A stretch of DNA of 64,000 bases, from positions 186,001 through 250,000 of the forward strand of contig JAJPIC010000011.1 in the NCBI GenBank assembly GCA_021324915.1, written 5' to 3'. The DNA is from Beijerinckiaceae bacterium. GTDB lineage: Bacteria > Pseudomonadota > Alphaproteobacteria > Rhizobiales > Beijerinckiaceae. The notes below the pieces were generated by a model. It did no database searches. It worked only from the letters and a program-made list of their open reading frames with translations, and was not told the DNA's origin. Below are positions 44,752 to 53,873 of the stretch, in pieces. Numbering within the stretch: the stretch's first letter is position 1; every line of letters begins with the position of its first letter. Made by a program: the position numbers and the translations under genes.

Positions 44752-46068
44752 TCAGCGTTTGTCGGCCTGCAGCTTCACCGGTGCGGTTTCGCGCATCAGA
44801 CTCATCGCGAAGAGCCCTAGCGCCGTTGCCAGCAAGAGATACCAAGCGGGCGCCAGAGCATTTCCCGACATGCGAATGAGCCAAGTGACGATCGGCTGCG
44901 CGGTGCCACCGAATAGCGCGATGGCGATCGCATAGAGAGTTGCCATCGCACGGCCACGCACGCCTTGAGGCAGCCCCTCCGCGAAGGCGGCATAGAAGGC
45001 GCTATAAGGAATGGTTCCGATGAGCTGCAAAATACCGAAGCCGCCGAGCAATGCGAAGGCGCTGCGCGTTTCGACGATCCAGAGAAAAATCGGATAGGTC
45101 AGCAGAAGCGCGGCGAGCTGCGGCCAGATCATGATCGGCCGGCGTCCGGCGCGATCGGCAAGCCAGCCGCCGAGGAGCGCGGCGCAAATGCCTATAGCAT
45201 TGCCGACCAGCGTCGTGGCGAAAGCGAGATCGGCTGCGACCTTGAGCGTGTTCTCCGCATAGGTCGTCATATATTGGGTTACGTAAGTGATGATCGTGCC
45301 GCTCGCGAGAATCATCAGGCTCAAGACGATGATGCGTGCGTGGCTGCGCAGAATCGCAAAATTCCCATCCGCCGGGGTGACGGGCGCCTCGTCTTCGGAT
45401 CTATGCAAAGTCTCCGGCAGGCGGCTCCTGACCCATAGACCGAAAGGCAGCGTGATCGCACCGATGAGGAAGGCGATGCGCCAGCCGTAAGAATCGAGCG
45501 CGGCACTCGACATCGTGCGCGCCAGCACAAAGCCGACCAGCGACCCCGCCGTCGCAGCGATTTGCTGGCTCGCCGGTTGCCAGGAAACGGCGAAGCCACG
45601 CCTGTGCAACGCGGCGGCCTCGACCAGATAAGCGGTTGTCGGGCCGACCTCGCCGCCGAGCGAGAAGCCTTGCACCATGCGTGCGCAGATGGCGAGGATG
45701 GGCGCGAATATGCCGATCGCGGAATAGGGCGGCGTCAGCGCCAATAGGATGATGGCACAGCCCATCATGCTGAAGCTCAGCAACATGGCGGGCCGGCGCC
45801 CGGCCCGGTCGGCATAGGCGCCGATGATGAGGCCGCCGATCGGGCGCGTGATAAAGCCCGCGCCGAACGTGGCAAGCGACAGCATCAGGCTGGAATATTG
45901 GTTGTGCGAAGGGAAGAAGGCGTGGCCGATCTGGATGGCGAAAAAGCTATAGGTGATGAAATCGTAGAATTCGAGCACATTGCCGATCGTCGCGCCGAAA
46001 ATTGCCTGCGCGCCGAGCGCTCCGGTACTTTGCGTGCCCGCCGGCTGCTGCGATGATCCTTCCAGCAC
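44752..46068 (-). CDS. MFS transporter, metabolite:H+ symporter (ProP/ShiA-like) family
   Basis: The 438-residue protein has twelve predicted helices. It carries the MHS-family markers FGAGFITRPIGGLIIGAYADRAGRR (loop 2-3, split here by a helix end) and MVQGFSLGGEVGPTTAYLVE. Family members import proline/betaine, shikimate, citrate or ketoglutarate with protons. It starts with GTG after a very good CGGAGGTA site. It is divergent from the P450-putA pair with only 33 bases between start codons; a role in proline or related solute uptake would fit putA but is inference. Confidence 0.88.
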   Translation of the reverse strand: MLEGSSQQPAGTQSTGALGAQAIFGATIGNVLEFYDFITYSFFAIQIGHAFFPSHNQYSSLMLSLATFGAGFITRPIGGLIIGAYADRAGRRPAMLLSFSMMGCAIILLALTPPYSAIGIFAPILAICARMVQGFSLGGEVGPTTAYLVEAAALHRRGFAVSWQPASQQIAATAGSLVGFVLARTMSSAALDSYGWRIAFLIGAITLPFGLWVRSRLPETLHRSEDEAPVTPADGNFAILRSHARIIVLSLMILASGTIITYVTQYMTTYAENTLKVAADLAFATTLVGNAIGICAALLGGWLADRAGRRPIMIWPQLAALLLTYPIFLWIVETRSAFALLGGFGILQLIGTIPYSAFYAAFAEGLPQGVRGRAMATLYAIAIALFGGTAQPIVTWLIRMSGNALAPAWYLLLATALGLFAMSLMRETAPVKLQADKR

Positions 46069-46101
46069 TATCTACCTCCGGGAGACCTCGAGGAGACCCT
46101 C
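46069..46101. promoter_or_regulatory. 33-base gap between divergent start codons with opposed ribosome sites
   Basis: The gap holds GGAGG on the minus strand (about 46075-46080) for the transporter and AGGAG on the plus strand (46091-46095) for the P450. There is no room for promoters, so each promoter must lie inside the opposite coding region, or the transcripts overlap. Confidence 0.6.
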
Positions 46102-47448
46102 TTGTCCTTTATGCCTGTGGATGTCCGGCTTGCCGAGCGGCCATTGAGCCGCATCGAGACGGCTTTCGTCGCCCGGCGCAACGCGCTCGAGATCATCCCG
46201 CCGCTCGCCTTTCGCCAACCCATCGTCTCGGGGGAAATGCTCCTGCGTTGGCATATGCTCGCAGATCCAGGCGGGCTCAAGCGGGTCCTGCTCGATAATG
46301 TCAAGAATTACCCCAAGTCCGAGATCATGCGCCGGATGCTGCGGCCGGCGATCGGCGAAAGCCTGTTCAATGCGGAAGGCGCGCAATGGAAATGGCAGCG
46401 TCAGGCCGTGGCTCCCGTCTTCACCCACCGCAATGTCGTCGCGCTGGCACCGGCAATGAGCGCCACCGCGGAACGCGCCTGCAAAAGGCTCGCCGGCACC
46501 GGCCGCGTCGAACTCGTGCGCGAAATGCTGACCGCAACTTTCGACGTCATTTGCGACGTTGCGCTCTCAGGCCGCGACCATTTCGACGGGCGGACTTTCG
46601 CCGCCGCGATCACGCGCTATTTCCAGACCGCGGGACGCGCCTCGCTGCTCGATTTCCTGGGAGTTCCCAACTGGTTCCCGCGCCCCGGCGAATGGCTCGC
46701 ACGATCCTGCGTCCGCACTATGCATGCCATGGTCGCCAAAGCGATCGAAGCGCGCCGGCGCGAGGGCAAGGCTCGTGCGGACGACCTTTTGGATCGCATG
46801 CTCGCCGCCGAAGACCCCGAAACGGGCCGGCGCATGAACGAGGACGATCTCGTCCGCAATATGCAATTCTTCATCGTCGCCGGTCACGAGACCACCGCGC
46901 TCGCCATTTCCTGGGCGCTCTACCTTCTCGCGAACATGCCGGAAGCTCAGGAGAGGGCGCGAGCGGAAGCGGTGGTCCGTCTGGACGGCCGCGTGGCCGG
47001 CGCAGAGGATTTGGATGCGATGCCCTTCATCGGTCAGGTCCTGGAAGAGGCGATGCGGCTCTATCCGCCTGTCGGCCTCATCGCGCGCACGGCACTCGAG
47101 CACGACGAATTGTGCGGCCGGCCCGTGGGGCGAGGCGACCTCGTCTTTCTGCCGATTTGGGCCTTGCATCGGCATGAGATGTGGTGGGACGCACCGAAGG
47201 ACTTCGATCCCGAGAGATTTTCGCCTACCAATCGCGCCCGATTGGACAAGTACCAATATCTGCCCTTCGGCGCCGGGCCGCGCGTCTGTATTGGCGCAGA
47301 CTTTGCGATGATGCAGGCGCGGATCGTTCTTGCGACTTTGCTGCAGCGCTTTCGCTTTGCCCCGGATAAGCCCGCGCCCTATCCCATCATGACCATGACC
47401 GTGAGGCCCGAGCCCGGCGTTTTCCTATCCCTGAAAGCTTTGCATTGA
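46102..47448 (+). CDS. Cytochrome P450
   Basis: The 448-residue soluble P450 has the I-helix oxygen-activation motif FIVAGHETTA (about residues 257-266), the K-helix ExxR in EEAMR, and the heme loop FGAGPRVCIG with the thiolate cysteine at about residue 396. All are intact. The TTG at 46102 fits the AGGAG site 6 bases upstream; ATG 46111 is the alternative. It is 31 bases upstream of putA and may share its transcript. The substrate is unknown, and no dedicated ferredoxin or reductase is nearby, so electrons must come from a general partner. Confidence 0.92.
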   Translation: MSFMPVDVRLAERPLSRIETAFVARRNALEIIPPLAFRQPIVSGEMLLRWHMLADPGGLKRVLLDNVKNYPKSEIMRRMLRPAIGESLFNAEGAQWKWQRQAVAPVFTHRNVVALAPAMSATAERACKRLAGTGRVELVREMLTATFDVICDVALSGRDHFDGRTFAAAITRYFQTAGRASLLDFLGVPNWFPRPGEWLARSCVRTMHAMVAKAIEARRREGKARADDLLDRMLAAEDPETGRRMNEDDLVRNMQFFIVAGHETTALAISWALYLLANMPEAQERARAEAVVRLDGRVAGAEDLDAMPFIGQVLEEAMRLYPPVGLIARTALEHDELCGRPVGRGDLVFLPIWALHRHEMWWDAPKDFDPERFSPTNRARLDKYQYLPFGAGPRVCIGADFAMMQARIVLATLLQRFRFAPDKPAPYPIMTMTVRPEPGVFLSLKALH

Positions 47449-47479
47449 GCGAGGCTTCACCGCTCGTTTCGGCAATGGC

Positions 47480-50400
47480 ATGAGACTTTCCTTCGACCGC
47501 CTGGACGATCTGAAATTTCTGGACGAGCGCACCGTCCTCGCGGAGGCACTCGCCGCGCCGCCTCTCGATCCCCCTGCGCGAAAGACAGTCCAAGCCGAAG
47601 CCGAAGCCTTGGTGAAGACAGCGAGGCGCGCGAGCCGGCGTGGCGTGGTCGAGAGCTTTCTGCAGGAGTTCAGCCTTTCGACGCCCGAGGGCCTCGCCTT
47701 GATGTGTCTCGCCGAAGCCTTGCTGCGGACACCCGACGAGCCCACGCGCGATCGATTGATCGCGGAAAAGCTCGCCTCAGGCGACTGGGCCCGTCATATC
47801 GGCCACTCGGAAAGCCTGCTCGTCAATGCCTCGACCTGGAGCCTGATGCTGACGGGCAAATTGATCGGTCCGGACCAGGAGGCCGTTCGCGACCTTGCAG
47901 GATTCATCCGCCGTCTCGCCAGCCGGCTCGGCGAACCCGTGATCCGTCAGGCTGTGGCGGCTGCCATGCGGATCATGAGCGAGCAATTCATTCTCGGCTC
48001 GACCATCGACCGCGCGCTGAAGCGGGCCGATGAGGAACGATTTCTATGCTCCTTCGACATGCTGGGCGAAGCAGCGCGAACGAAGGCAGATGCCGAGCGC
48101 TACGAAGCAGCCTATTCGCAAGCAATTGCCGCCCTCGCCGCGCGGTCCGATAGGCCCGGCCCCGAGTTCGGCCATGGCATTTCAGTCAAGCTTTCGGCGC
48201 TCTCCGCAAGGTATGAAGCCCGCCAAGCCCAGCGTGCGTTAAGCGAGCTTTATCCGCGCATCCTGAATCTGGCGCGGCAAGCCGCGGAGGCCGACATCAA
48301 CCTGACGCTCGATGCGGAAGAAGCCGACCGTTTGGTCCTCTCTCTCGAAATTCTCGATCGGCTCGCCAGAGAGCCGCGGCTTGGAAACTGGAGAGGTCTC
48401 GGGCTCGCGATCCAAGCCTATCAGAAACGCGCACCGCGGGTCGTCGAGGCAGCCGCGGAAATCGCTCGCGCGCATGGGCGCCGTTTGATGGTGAGACTGG
48501 TGAAAGGCGCCTATTGGGATTCGGAAATCAAGCGCGCGCAAGTCGCAGGCCTTCCGGATTATCCGGTCTTCACGACCAAAGCCGGAACGGACCTTTCCTA
48601 CCTCGTCTGCGCGCGCATTCTCATCGCCAGCGCTCCCGCTCTCTACCCGCAATTTGCGACGCATAATGCCTATAGTTTCGCGGCCGTCCGGGAGATGGCG
48701 CGAAAGTCTGGATCCGTTCCCGAATTCCAGCGCCTCCACGGCATGGGCGAGGCGCTCTACGGGGCTGCTCATTGCGAAAACGCATTCACGCTCCGCGTCT
48801 ATGCGCCGGTCGGAAGCCATGAAGACCTCCTGCCCTATCTCGTCCGGCGTCTATTGGAGAACGGCGCCAATGCCTCGTTCGTGCATGGCCTATCGGACAC
48901 GCGCACGCCGATCGCGCGCCTCGTCCAAGATCCGATTGCCGAGGTAGAGGGCGCGGGTGCGCGCAATCCGCGCATTCCCCTTCCTGCCGATCTTTATGGC
49001 TCGGGCCGGCGCAATTCGCTGGGTCTCGATCTTTCGACCGCAGCGGCGCGCAATGAGCTCAGAGAGGCCATTGCCGCTCTCGACGCCAAAGAGGTCGAAG
49101 CAGGGCCGATCGTTCGCGGACGGCTCATCCGTAGCGGAACGGAGACGCTATGCCGGTCTCCCGCGGATCCTGCGCATAGGATCGGCCGCGTGAGGTGGGC
49201 GACGGCCGATGACGTGAACGCGGCTTTTGCCGCGGCGAAAGCCGCGCAGCCCGCCTGGAATGCAAGCGGCGGCGCGCATCGCGCGGTCGTGCTCCGTGCG
49301 ATGGGCAATGCGCTCGAAGCGAACCGCGATCGCCTTATCGCGCTCTGTGCACGCGAGGCAGGCAAGACCCTGACAGACGGCATTGCCGAAATACGCGAGG
49401 CTACGGATTTCTGCTTCTATTATGCAAGCCTCGCCGAGCGCCAGTTTGCGGAGCCAGAATCGCTCAAGGGAGCCGCGGGCGAGAAGAACCATCTTCGCCT
49501 CAATGGTCGCGGTGTCTTCACCTGCATCAGCCCATGGAATTTTCCGCTCGCCATTTTTACCGGCCAAATTTCAGCGGCGCTCGCCGCCGGCAACGCCGTG
49601 CTCGCCAAGCCCGCCGAACAGACGACGTTGATTGCGGCCGAGGCGGTACGGCTCTTCCATGCGGCGGGGCTCAATGCCGATCTTCTGCATCTCTTGCCGG
49701 GCGAGGGCGCAAATATCGGCCAGGCGCTCATCACCCATGCCGATTGCGACGGCGTATCTTTTACTGGCGGCACGGAGACGGCTTGGGCGATCAACCGTGC
49801 GCTTGCCGCTCGCAATGGCCCGATCGTGCCGCTCATCGCCGAGACGGGAGGGCTCAATGCAATGTTCGTCGATACGACAGCGTTGCGCGAACAGGTGATC
49901 GACGACGTGCTTGTCTCGGCCTTCGGTTCGGCCGGCCAGCGATGCTCGGCGCTGCGGCTTCTCTTCCTGCCGCATGAGACTGCCGACATCCTCATCGAGG
50001 GCTTGATCGGCGCCATGAACACGCTCGTCATCGGCGATCCCGCCGATCCCGCAACGGACGTCGGCCCCATTATCGATGAAGATGCACGCAGCCTGCTAGA
50101 GGCGCATGCCGCGCTTCTGGCGCGCGAGGCCAAAGTGTTGCATCGGCTCGAGGCGCCGCAGGCCGGCACATATTTCGGGCCGCTCATCGCAGAGATCCCC
50201 GATGCCGGCTTTCTGCGCAAGGAAATATTCGGGCCTATCCTGCACGTGGTTCGCTATGATCCCAATCGGATCGAGCCGGCCGCGGCGGCCCTGCGATCGG
50301 CCGGCTATGGATTGACGCTCGGTATCCATTCGCGCATCGAGGCTTTCGCCGAACAGGTAAGGAAGATCGTTCCAGCCGGAAATGTTTACGTCAACCGCTC

Positions 50401-50566
50401 GATGATCGGTGCCGTTGTCGGCGTTCAGCCTTTCGGCGGTCTCGGTCTCTCCGGCACAGGCCCCAAAGCCGGCGGTCCCTTTACGCTCCTGCGATACGCC
50501 ACCGAACAGGCGGTGAGCGTCAATATTGCCGCCCAGGGTGGCGATCCGGAACTCTTGAACTTATAG
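47480..50566 (+). CDS. putA: Bifunctional proline dehydrogenase / glutamate-semialdehyde dehydrogenase
   Basis: The 1028-residue protein oxidises proline to glutamate in two steps. The FAD-dependent proline dehydrogenase barrel covers about residues 150-450 (motifs GISVKLSALSARYE, RLMVRLVKGAYWDSEIK). The aldehyde dehydrogenase domain covers about 520-1010, with ETGGLNAM and the catalytic cysteine in SAGQRCSALR. The N-terminal ribbon-helix-helix DNA-binding domain of enterobacterial PutA is absent, so it cannot repress its own gene. An Lrp-family regulator lies about 1.5 kb downstream, as often found for PutR in Alphaproteobacteria. Confidence 0.96.
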   Translation: MRLSFDRLDDLKFLDERTVLAEALAAPPLDPPARKTVQAEAEALVKTARRASRRGVVESFLQEFSLSTPEGLALMCLAEALLRTPDEPTRDRLIAEKLASGDWARHIGHSESLLVNASTWSLMLTGKLIGPDQEAVRDLAGFIRRLASRLGEPVIRQAVAAAMRIMSEQFILGSTIDRALKRADEERFLCSFDMLGEAARTKADAERYEAAYSQAIAALAARSDRPGPEFGHGISVKLSALSARYEARQAQRALSELYPRILNLARQAAEADINLTLDAEEADRLVLSLEILDRLAREPRLGNWRGLGLAIQAYQKRAPRVVEAAAEIARAHGRRLMVRLVKGAYWDSEIKRAQVAGLPDYPVFTTKAGTDLSYLVCARILIASAPALYPQFATHNAYSFAAVREMARKSGSVPEFQRLHGMGEALYGAAHCENAFTLRVYAPVGSHEDLLPYLVRRLLENGANASFVHGLSDTRTPIARLVQDPIAEVEGAGARNPRIPLPADLYGSGRRNSLGLDLSTAAARNELREAIAALDAKEVEAGPIVRGRLIRSGTETLCRSPADPAHRIGRVRWATADDVNAAFAAAKAAQPAWNASGGAHRAVVLRAMGNALEANRDRLIALCAREAGKTLTDGIAEIREATDFCFYYASLAERQFAEPESLKGAAGEKNHLRLNGRGVFTCISPWNFPLAIFTGQISAALAAGNAVLAKPAEQTTLIAAEAVRLFHAAGLNADLLHLLPGEGANIGQALITHADCDGVSFTGGTETAWAINRALAARNGPIVPLIAETGGLNAMFVDTTALREQVIDDVLVSAFGSAGQRCSALRLLFLPHETADILIEGLIGAMNTLVIGDPADPATDVGPIIDEDARSLLEAHAALLAREAKVLHRLEAPQAGTYFGPLIAEIPDAGFLRKEIFGPILHVVRYDPNRIEPAAAALRSAGYGLTLGIHSRIEAFAEQVRKIVPAGNVYVNRSMIGAVVGVQPFGGLGLSGTGPKAGGPFTLLRYATEQAVSVNIAAQGGDPELLNL

Positions 50567-50610
50567 AGCATGATCCGGAAAAGTGGGGACCTTTTTCCGA
50601 AAGACTGTGT
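50567..50610. repeat. Degenerate Hyphomicrobiales intergenic palindrome
   Basis: AGAGCATGATCCGGAAAAG and the following CTTTTTCCG resemble a widespread intergenic palindrome of this order; the arms CGGAAAAG (50576-50583) and CTTTTTCCG (50591-50599) pair with one bulge. It lies directly after the putA stop and may act as a weak terminator. Confidence 0.6.
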
Positions 50611-50632
50611 TCGAACAAAATGCGGCACGCGC

Positions 50633-51364
50633 ATGATCGTTCTCTTCACCGATTTCGGACTGCACGGACCTTATACGGGCCAGGTGAAGGCAGTCCTTCA
50701 TCGAATGGCGCCGGCCATTTCCGCGATTGACCTGTTCGCCGACGCACCGGCCGGCAATCCAAAAGCTTCCGCTTATCTGCTCGCCGCCTATGCCGAATGG
50801 TTTGCCGAGCAAACCATTTTCCTGGCGGTGGTCGATCCGGGCGTCGGAAGCGCGCGACCGGCGATCATCCTCGAAGCCGATGGACGCTGGTACGTCGGAC
50901 CCGGCAACGGGCTTTTCGAACTCGTCGAGCGCAGAGCCTCGCACGCCCGGTGCTGGGATATTGCGTGGAAACCCGAGGGTCTTTCGGCAAGCTTCCATGG
51001 CCGCGACCTCTTTGCACCGGTTGCCGCCATGCTTGCGCGCGGCGAGTTCGCGCCTCGCGAGCCGCGCCAAGACGATGCGCATCGCCGGAAGGACTGGCCG
51101 GACGATTTGTCCGAGATCGTCTATATTGATCATTTCGGCAATGCCATGACCGGATTGCGCGCCCGTATGCTTGCAGGCGGCACAAGGCTCGCGGTCGCCG
51201 GCCGCATTTTGGAGCGCGCCGGAACTTTCAGCGACCGGTCGGAAGGCACGCCCTTCTGGTATGAGAATTCAAACGGACTTGCCGAGATCGCCGTCAATGG
51301 CGCGCGCGCCGACGGCGTGCTCGGCCTTGCAATCGGCACGCCCGTCGAGATGGTCGTAGCCTGA
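50633..51364 (+). CDS. SAM hydroxide adenosyltransferase (DUF62 family)
   Basis: The 243-residue protein belongs to the family of S-adenosylmethionine hydroxide adenosyltransferases, which split SAM with water to adenosine and methionine and are related to fluorinase and chlorinase. Conserved features are the start IVLFTDFG, DPGVGSARP, GPGNGLF, and HGRDLFAPVAAMLARG. The C-terminal YIDHFGNAMT binds the adenine end. The halide-pocket features of fluorinases are not apparent. The ATG at 50633 is where homology starts. It follows putA across the palindrome; a functional link to proline use is not evident. Confidence 0.9.
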   Translation: MIVLFTDFGLHGPYTGQVKAVLHRMAPAISAIDLFADAPAGNPKASAYLLAAYAEWFAEQTIFLAVVDPGVGSARPAIILEADGRWYVGPGNGLFELVERRASHARCWDIAWKPEGLSASFHGRDLFAPVAAMLARGEFAPREPRQDDAHRRKDWPDDLSEIVYIDHFGNAMTGLRARMLAGGTRLAVAGRILERAGTFSDRSEGTPFWYENSNGLAEIAVNGARADGVLGLAIGTPVEMVVA

Positions 51365-51416
51365 GGGCGTCCACTCCGCCGCGCACCGGCGGTGAGTGGA
51401 GTTGGACGGCCGATCC

Positions 51417-51890
51417 TTAGGCGGCCTCGGCTCCGGTTGCAGCCGTCGCGCGCGGCAATTCGCTGCGGAGATAGGCGACGAGCCCTTGCAGGAGCTGGTC
51501 CCAAATTTCGAACTGCGCGCGCAGATGTGCGGCATGGACGCCGCCGACGAGCGACACATCCATATCGAGCATGAGGAAGCCCTGATCGAAATGCAGCCGG
51601 CCAAAGCGGCGCGCATTGTTCCAGCCGTTGAGCAAGGTGAGCGGCAACTCGCCGCCTTGGACTCTGAAGAGAGCTAGAAAAGTGAAGTCGGCATAGGCCG
51701 ACTGGTCGCCCGCAATCCGATTGCCCAAGCGAATATCGAAGATCACGCCGCTCGTGCTGGAGCGCACCAGGGTGACGCCCTTGGCATCGGCAATGATTTC
51801 GGCGCGGTAGCCGAATTTCTGAATGAGGTCGCGCAGGCTTTCGACGGTGACGCCGCCAACGAGATCGGCAGCGTTATTCTTGTCTGACAT
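51417..51890 (-). CDS. YbjN-domain protein
   Basis: This 157-residue cytoplasmic protein has the YbjN fold (type III secretion-chaperone-like), with SLRDLIQKFGYRAEI near the N-terminus and LLNGWNNARRFGRLHFDQGFLMLDMDVSL in two adjoining parts of the core. Members have been linked to stress and motility phenotypes, but no biochemical function is established. The start at 51890 (MSDKNNAAD) is chosen because the longer reading to 51938 is poor. It converges with the SAM-hydrolase gene. Confidence 0.85.
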   Translation of the reverse strand: MSDKNNAADLVGGVTVESLRDLIQKFGYRAEIIADAKGVTLVRSSTSGVIFDIRLGNRIAGDQSAYADFTFLALFRVQGGELPLTLLNGWNNARRFGRLHFDQGFLMLDMDVSLVGGVHAAHLRAQFEIWDQLLQGLVAYLRSELPRATAATGAEAA

Positions 51891-52041
51891 ATCGGCTCCA
51901 CACGTGGGAAAACCGGCGGCCCGCGCCCTGCTCCTCATTTCGAGGATGGAGGCGTGCCGCTCCCCTCCTAAGAAGACGATCGATCTCTATCGAACCCGCA
52001 GAAGATTATACGTTGGACGCTCCAGGATCTCGGCAGCGCGT

Positions 52042-52497
52042 TCAGACCGGGATGGGCAAAGCCGTCTCCGCCTTGATGCTTTCCAAGGCGAAACGCGATG
52101 TCACATTCTTGAGCGGTATCGCCTCGATGAGGCGCTTATAGAACGCATCGAAGCTTTTCGTGTCCGGTACGACCACGCGGAGCAGATAATCATAGTCGCC
52201 CGCCATGCGGTAGACGTCGAGCACTTCGTCCATGGCCGAGATCGCCTGCGCAAAAGAATTGAGCTTCTCGCCGGTGTGGTCGCCGACTTCGACTGCAACG
52301 AAGGCTGTGATCACGAGCCCGAGCTTCTGCGGATCGACCAAAGCGACACGCCGCCGAATGATGCCCTCCTGCTCGAGGATCTGAATCCGTCGCCAGCAAG
52401 GTGTGGCCGAAAGCCCCACCTTCGCCGCGATCTCGGCAATGGACAAGCTCGAGTCCGTCTGCACGATCTTCAAGATTTTGCGATCTGTCGCGTCCAT
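52042..52497 (-). CDS. Lrp/AsnC-family regulator (PutR-like)
   Basis: The 151-residue protein has the N-terminal helix-turn-helix (SIAEIAAKVGLSATPCWRRI, about residues 18-37) and the C-terminal RAM ligand-binding domain with GDYDYLLRVVVPD. Lrp-type PutR proteins activate putA in response to proline in many Alphaproteobacteria. Here the gene is not divergent from putA but lies two genes further on, so control of putA is plausible rather than shown. The ATG at 52497 begins the canonical MDATDRKILKIVQ. Confidence 0.9.
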   Translation of the reverse strand: MDATDRKILKIVQTDSSLSIAEIAAKVGLSATPCWRRIQILEQEGIIRRRVALVDPQKLGLVITAFVAVEVGDHTGEKLNSFAQAISAMDEVLDVYRMAGDYDYLLRVVVPDTKSFDAFYKRLIEAIPLKNVTSRFALESIKAETALPIPV

Positions 52498-52607
52498 AAA
52501 TTTCTCTGCCCGATCCAGCCCGTGAAATTTCCTTCTTATACCTACATAGTCCATAAATAAACTAGAGAAAAGCCTCTAACTCTGCCGTCGGGTCCGTTAC
52601 GCCCATG

Positions 52608-52634
52608 AAAAAGCCCGCCGGGGAGCCGGCGGGC
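52608..52634 (-). terminator. Terminator of the Gly-rich protein gene
   Basis: GCCCGCCGG (52613-52621) pairs with CCGGCGGGC (52626-52634); read on the minus strand the hairpin is followed by TTTTT (52608-52612). It lies 44 bases after the minus-strand gene ending at 52678. Confidence 0.88.
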
Positions 52635-52677
52635 GCATTGCGTTTGATTCCGTTACGAGCTTTGCGGTGCTCGTCGC

Positions 52678-53169
52678 CTAGTAGCCATAGCCATAAGCAT
52701 AACCGGGGCCATAGCACGCGGCCGGATTATAATAGCCATAGGCGTAGTCACAATCGTAGCTGTAATCCCAGCCGTACGGGTAACCCCATCCACCCCAGCC
52801 GCCATACCAATGACCGCCACGCCAGTGCCCGCCGTGCCAGCCTCCGCGGTCCCAATCGCCCGCGAAACCATGTCCCCCGTAATGGCCGCCAAATTCGTGC
52901 GCGCCAGCAAAACCGTGGCCGCCAAAGCCACCTGCGTGCCCGCCAAAGCCACCGGCTGCATGAGCACCGAAACCACCGCCGCCAACTCCACCGTGACCGC
53001 CGAAGCCGCCACCGCCGCCAAAGCCGCCACCATGACCGCCACCGCCATAGGCGATCTGGGTGAAACCGCCCGCCTTCGGGCCACCCGAGCTCGCGCCTTG
53101 AGCAAAGGCCGCGCCGGCCAACAGAAGGCCGGAGAGACAGACGCCCGCGCGTAAGAGACGATAATTCAT
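52678..53169 (-). CDS. Secreted Gly/His/Tyr-rich low-complexity protein
   Basis: The 163-residue product has a signal peptide (about 1-23, ending AAFAQ). A Gly-rich region follows with GGFGGHGG-type and HGGHW-type repeats (about 40-125) and a Tyr/Trp-rich tail ending YGYGY. Two cysteines are present in the tail. It is a plausible surface or periplasmic protein and may bind metal through the many histidines, but no family function is known. It has its own terminator and is preceded by AAGGAGGAGAAGGAC, an excellent ribosome site. Confidence 0.8.
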   Translation of the reverse strand: MNYRLLRAGVCLSGLLLAGAAFAQGASSGGPKAGGFTQIAYGGGGHGGGFGGGGGFGGHGGVGGGGFGAHAAGGFGGHAGGFGGHGFAGAHEFGGHYGGHGFAGDWDRGGWHGGHWRGGHWYGGWGGWGYPYGWDYSYDCDYAYGYYNPAACYGPGYAYGYGY

Positions 53170-53419
53170 GTCCTTCTCCTCCTTTCAAAGGGTCGAGTAT
53201 TTGCGAACGCCCGATCGCCCAAGTGGTTTGAGGTAGGACAGGAGGGAAAAGCACGGGGCGCAGCATAAGCGCCAGCAGGCCTGAGTTGGCTATCTTTTTG
53301 AAGAAGGCGCGCGCGGGAAGATGCCGAAATCCTCGGCGCGGCTCGAGAAGCGCTTCTGTACTGGCCGCGATCAAAACGGCAAACCGGACCGATCGCAAAC
53401 AACCAAGGATCCGAATTCC

Positions 53420-53785
53420 CTAACGGTGCGCGCCGAGCGGCGAAATATATGTGGGCGGCGGCGGGCGATAAGGATAGACCGAGACTCCGAAATTTTGCCC
53501 GTATTGCTGCTTCACGGCCGGTATATTCACGATGCCGATCTTCGTATCGGGCGAGCGCGCGTCGAGCGGCGCGTTGATCGACGGCGGATTGACGCGATCC
53601 ACCTGTTCTCTGAGCTGCTGATTGAGGCAATCGAGGTTCGCATTATTGTTCGCGTTCGGACACGAGCTCGTTTTGGGCCGCGTTCCGCCGATCGTGATCT
53701 GCGGAAGCGATTCGGGCCTCTCCTGTGCTGCCGCTTGCGACAAGGCCGCGAGTGTTGCGATTGCGGCGAGCATCATTGTCCGCAT
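53420..53785 (-). CDS. Small secreted protein of unknown function
   Basis: The 121-residue protein starts with a signal peptide (about 1-20, ending QAAAQ). The mature chain has two cysteines (a possible disulfide), an Asn-rich stretch and a Pro/Tyr-rich C-terminal region (YPYRPPPPTYISP). I recognise no domain. It lies 88 bases downstream of the transglycosylase gene on the same strand and could be a tenth gene of that operon, though the larger gap argues for some independence. The upstream region 53170-53419, toward the Gly-rich gene, holds nothing recognisable. Confidence 0.72.
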   Translation of the reverse strand: MRTMMLAAIATLAALSQAAAQERPESLPQITIGGTRPKTSSCPNANNNANLDCLNQQLREQVDRVNPPSINAPLDARSPDTKIGIVNIPAVKQQYGQNFGVSVYPYRPPPPTYISPLGAHR

Positions 53786-53873
53786 CGTGACCTCCTATCC
53801 GGCTCTGCTCAACGCCTCTGGCCAAGGCGAGTTGCGCGCCAATCGCAAACCGATCGACGCGATCCATTTCCGT

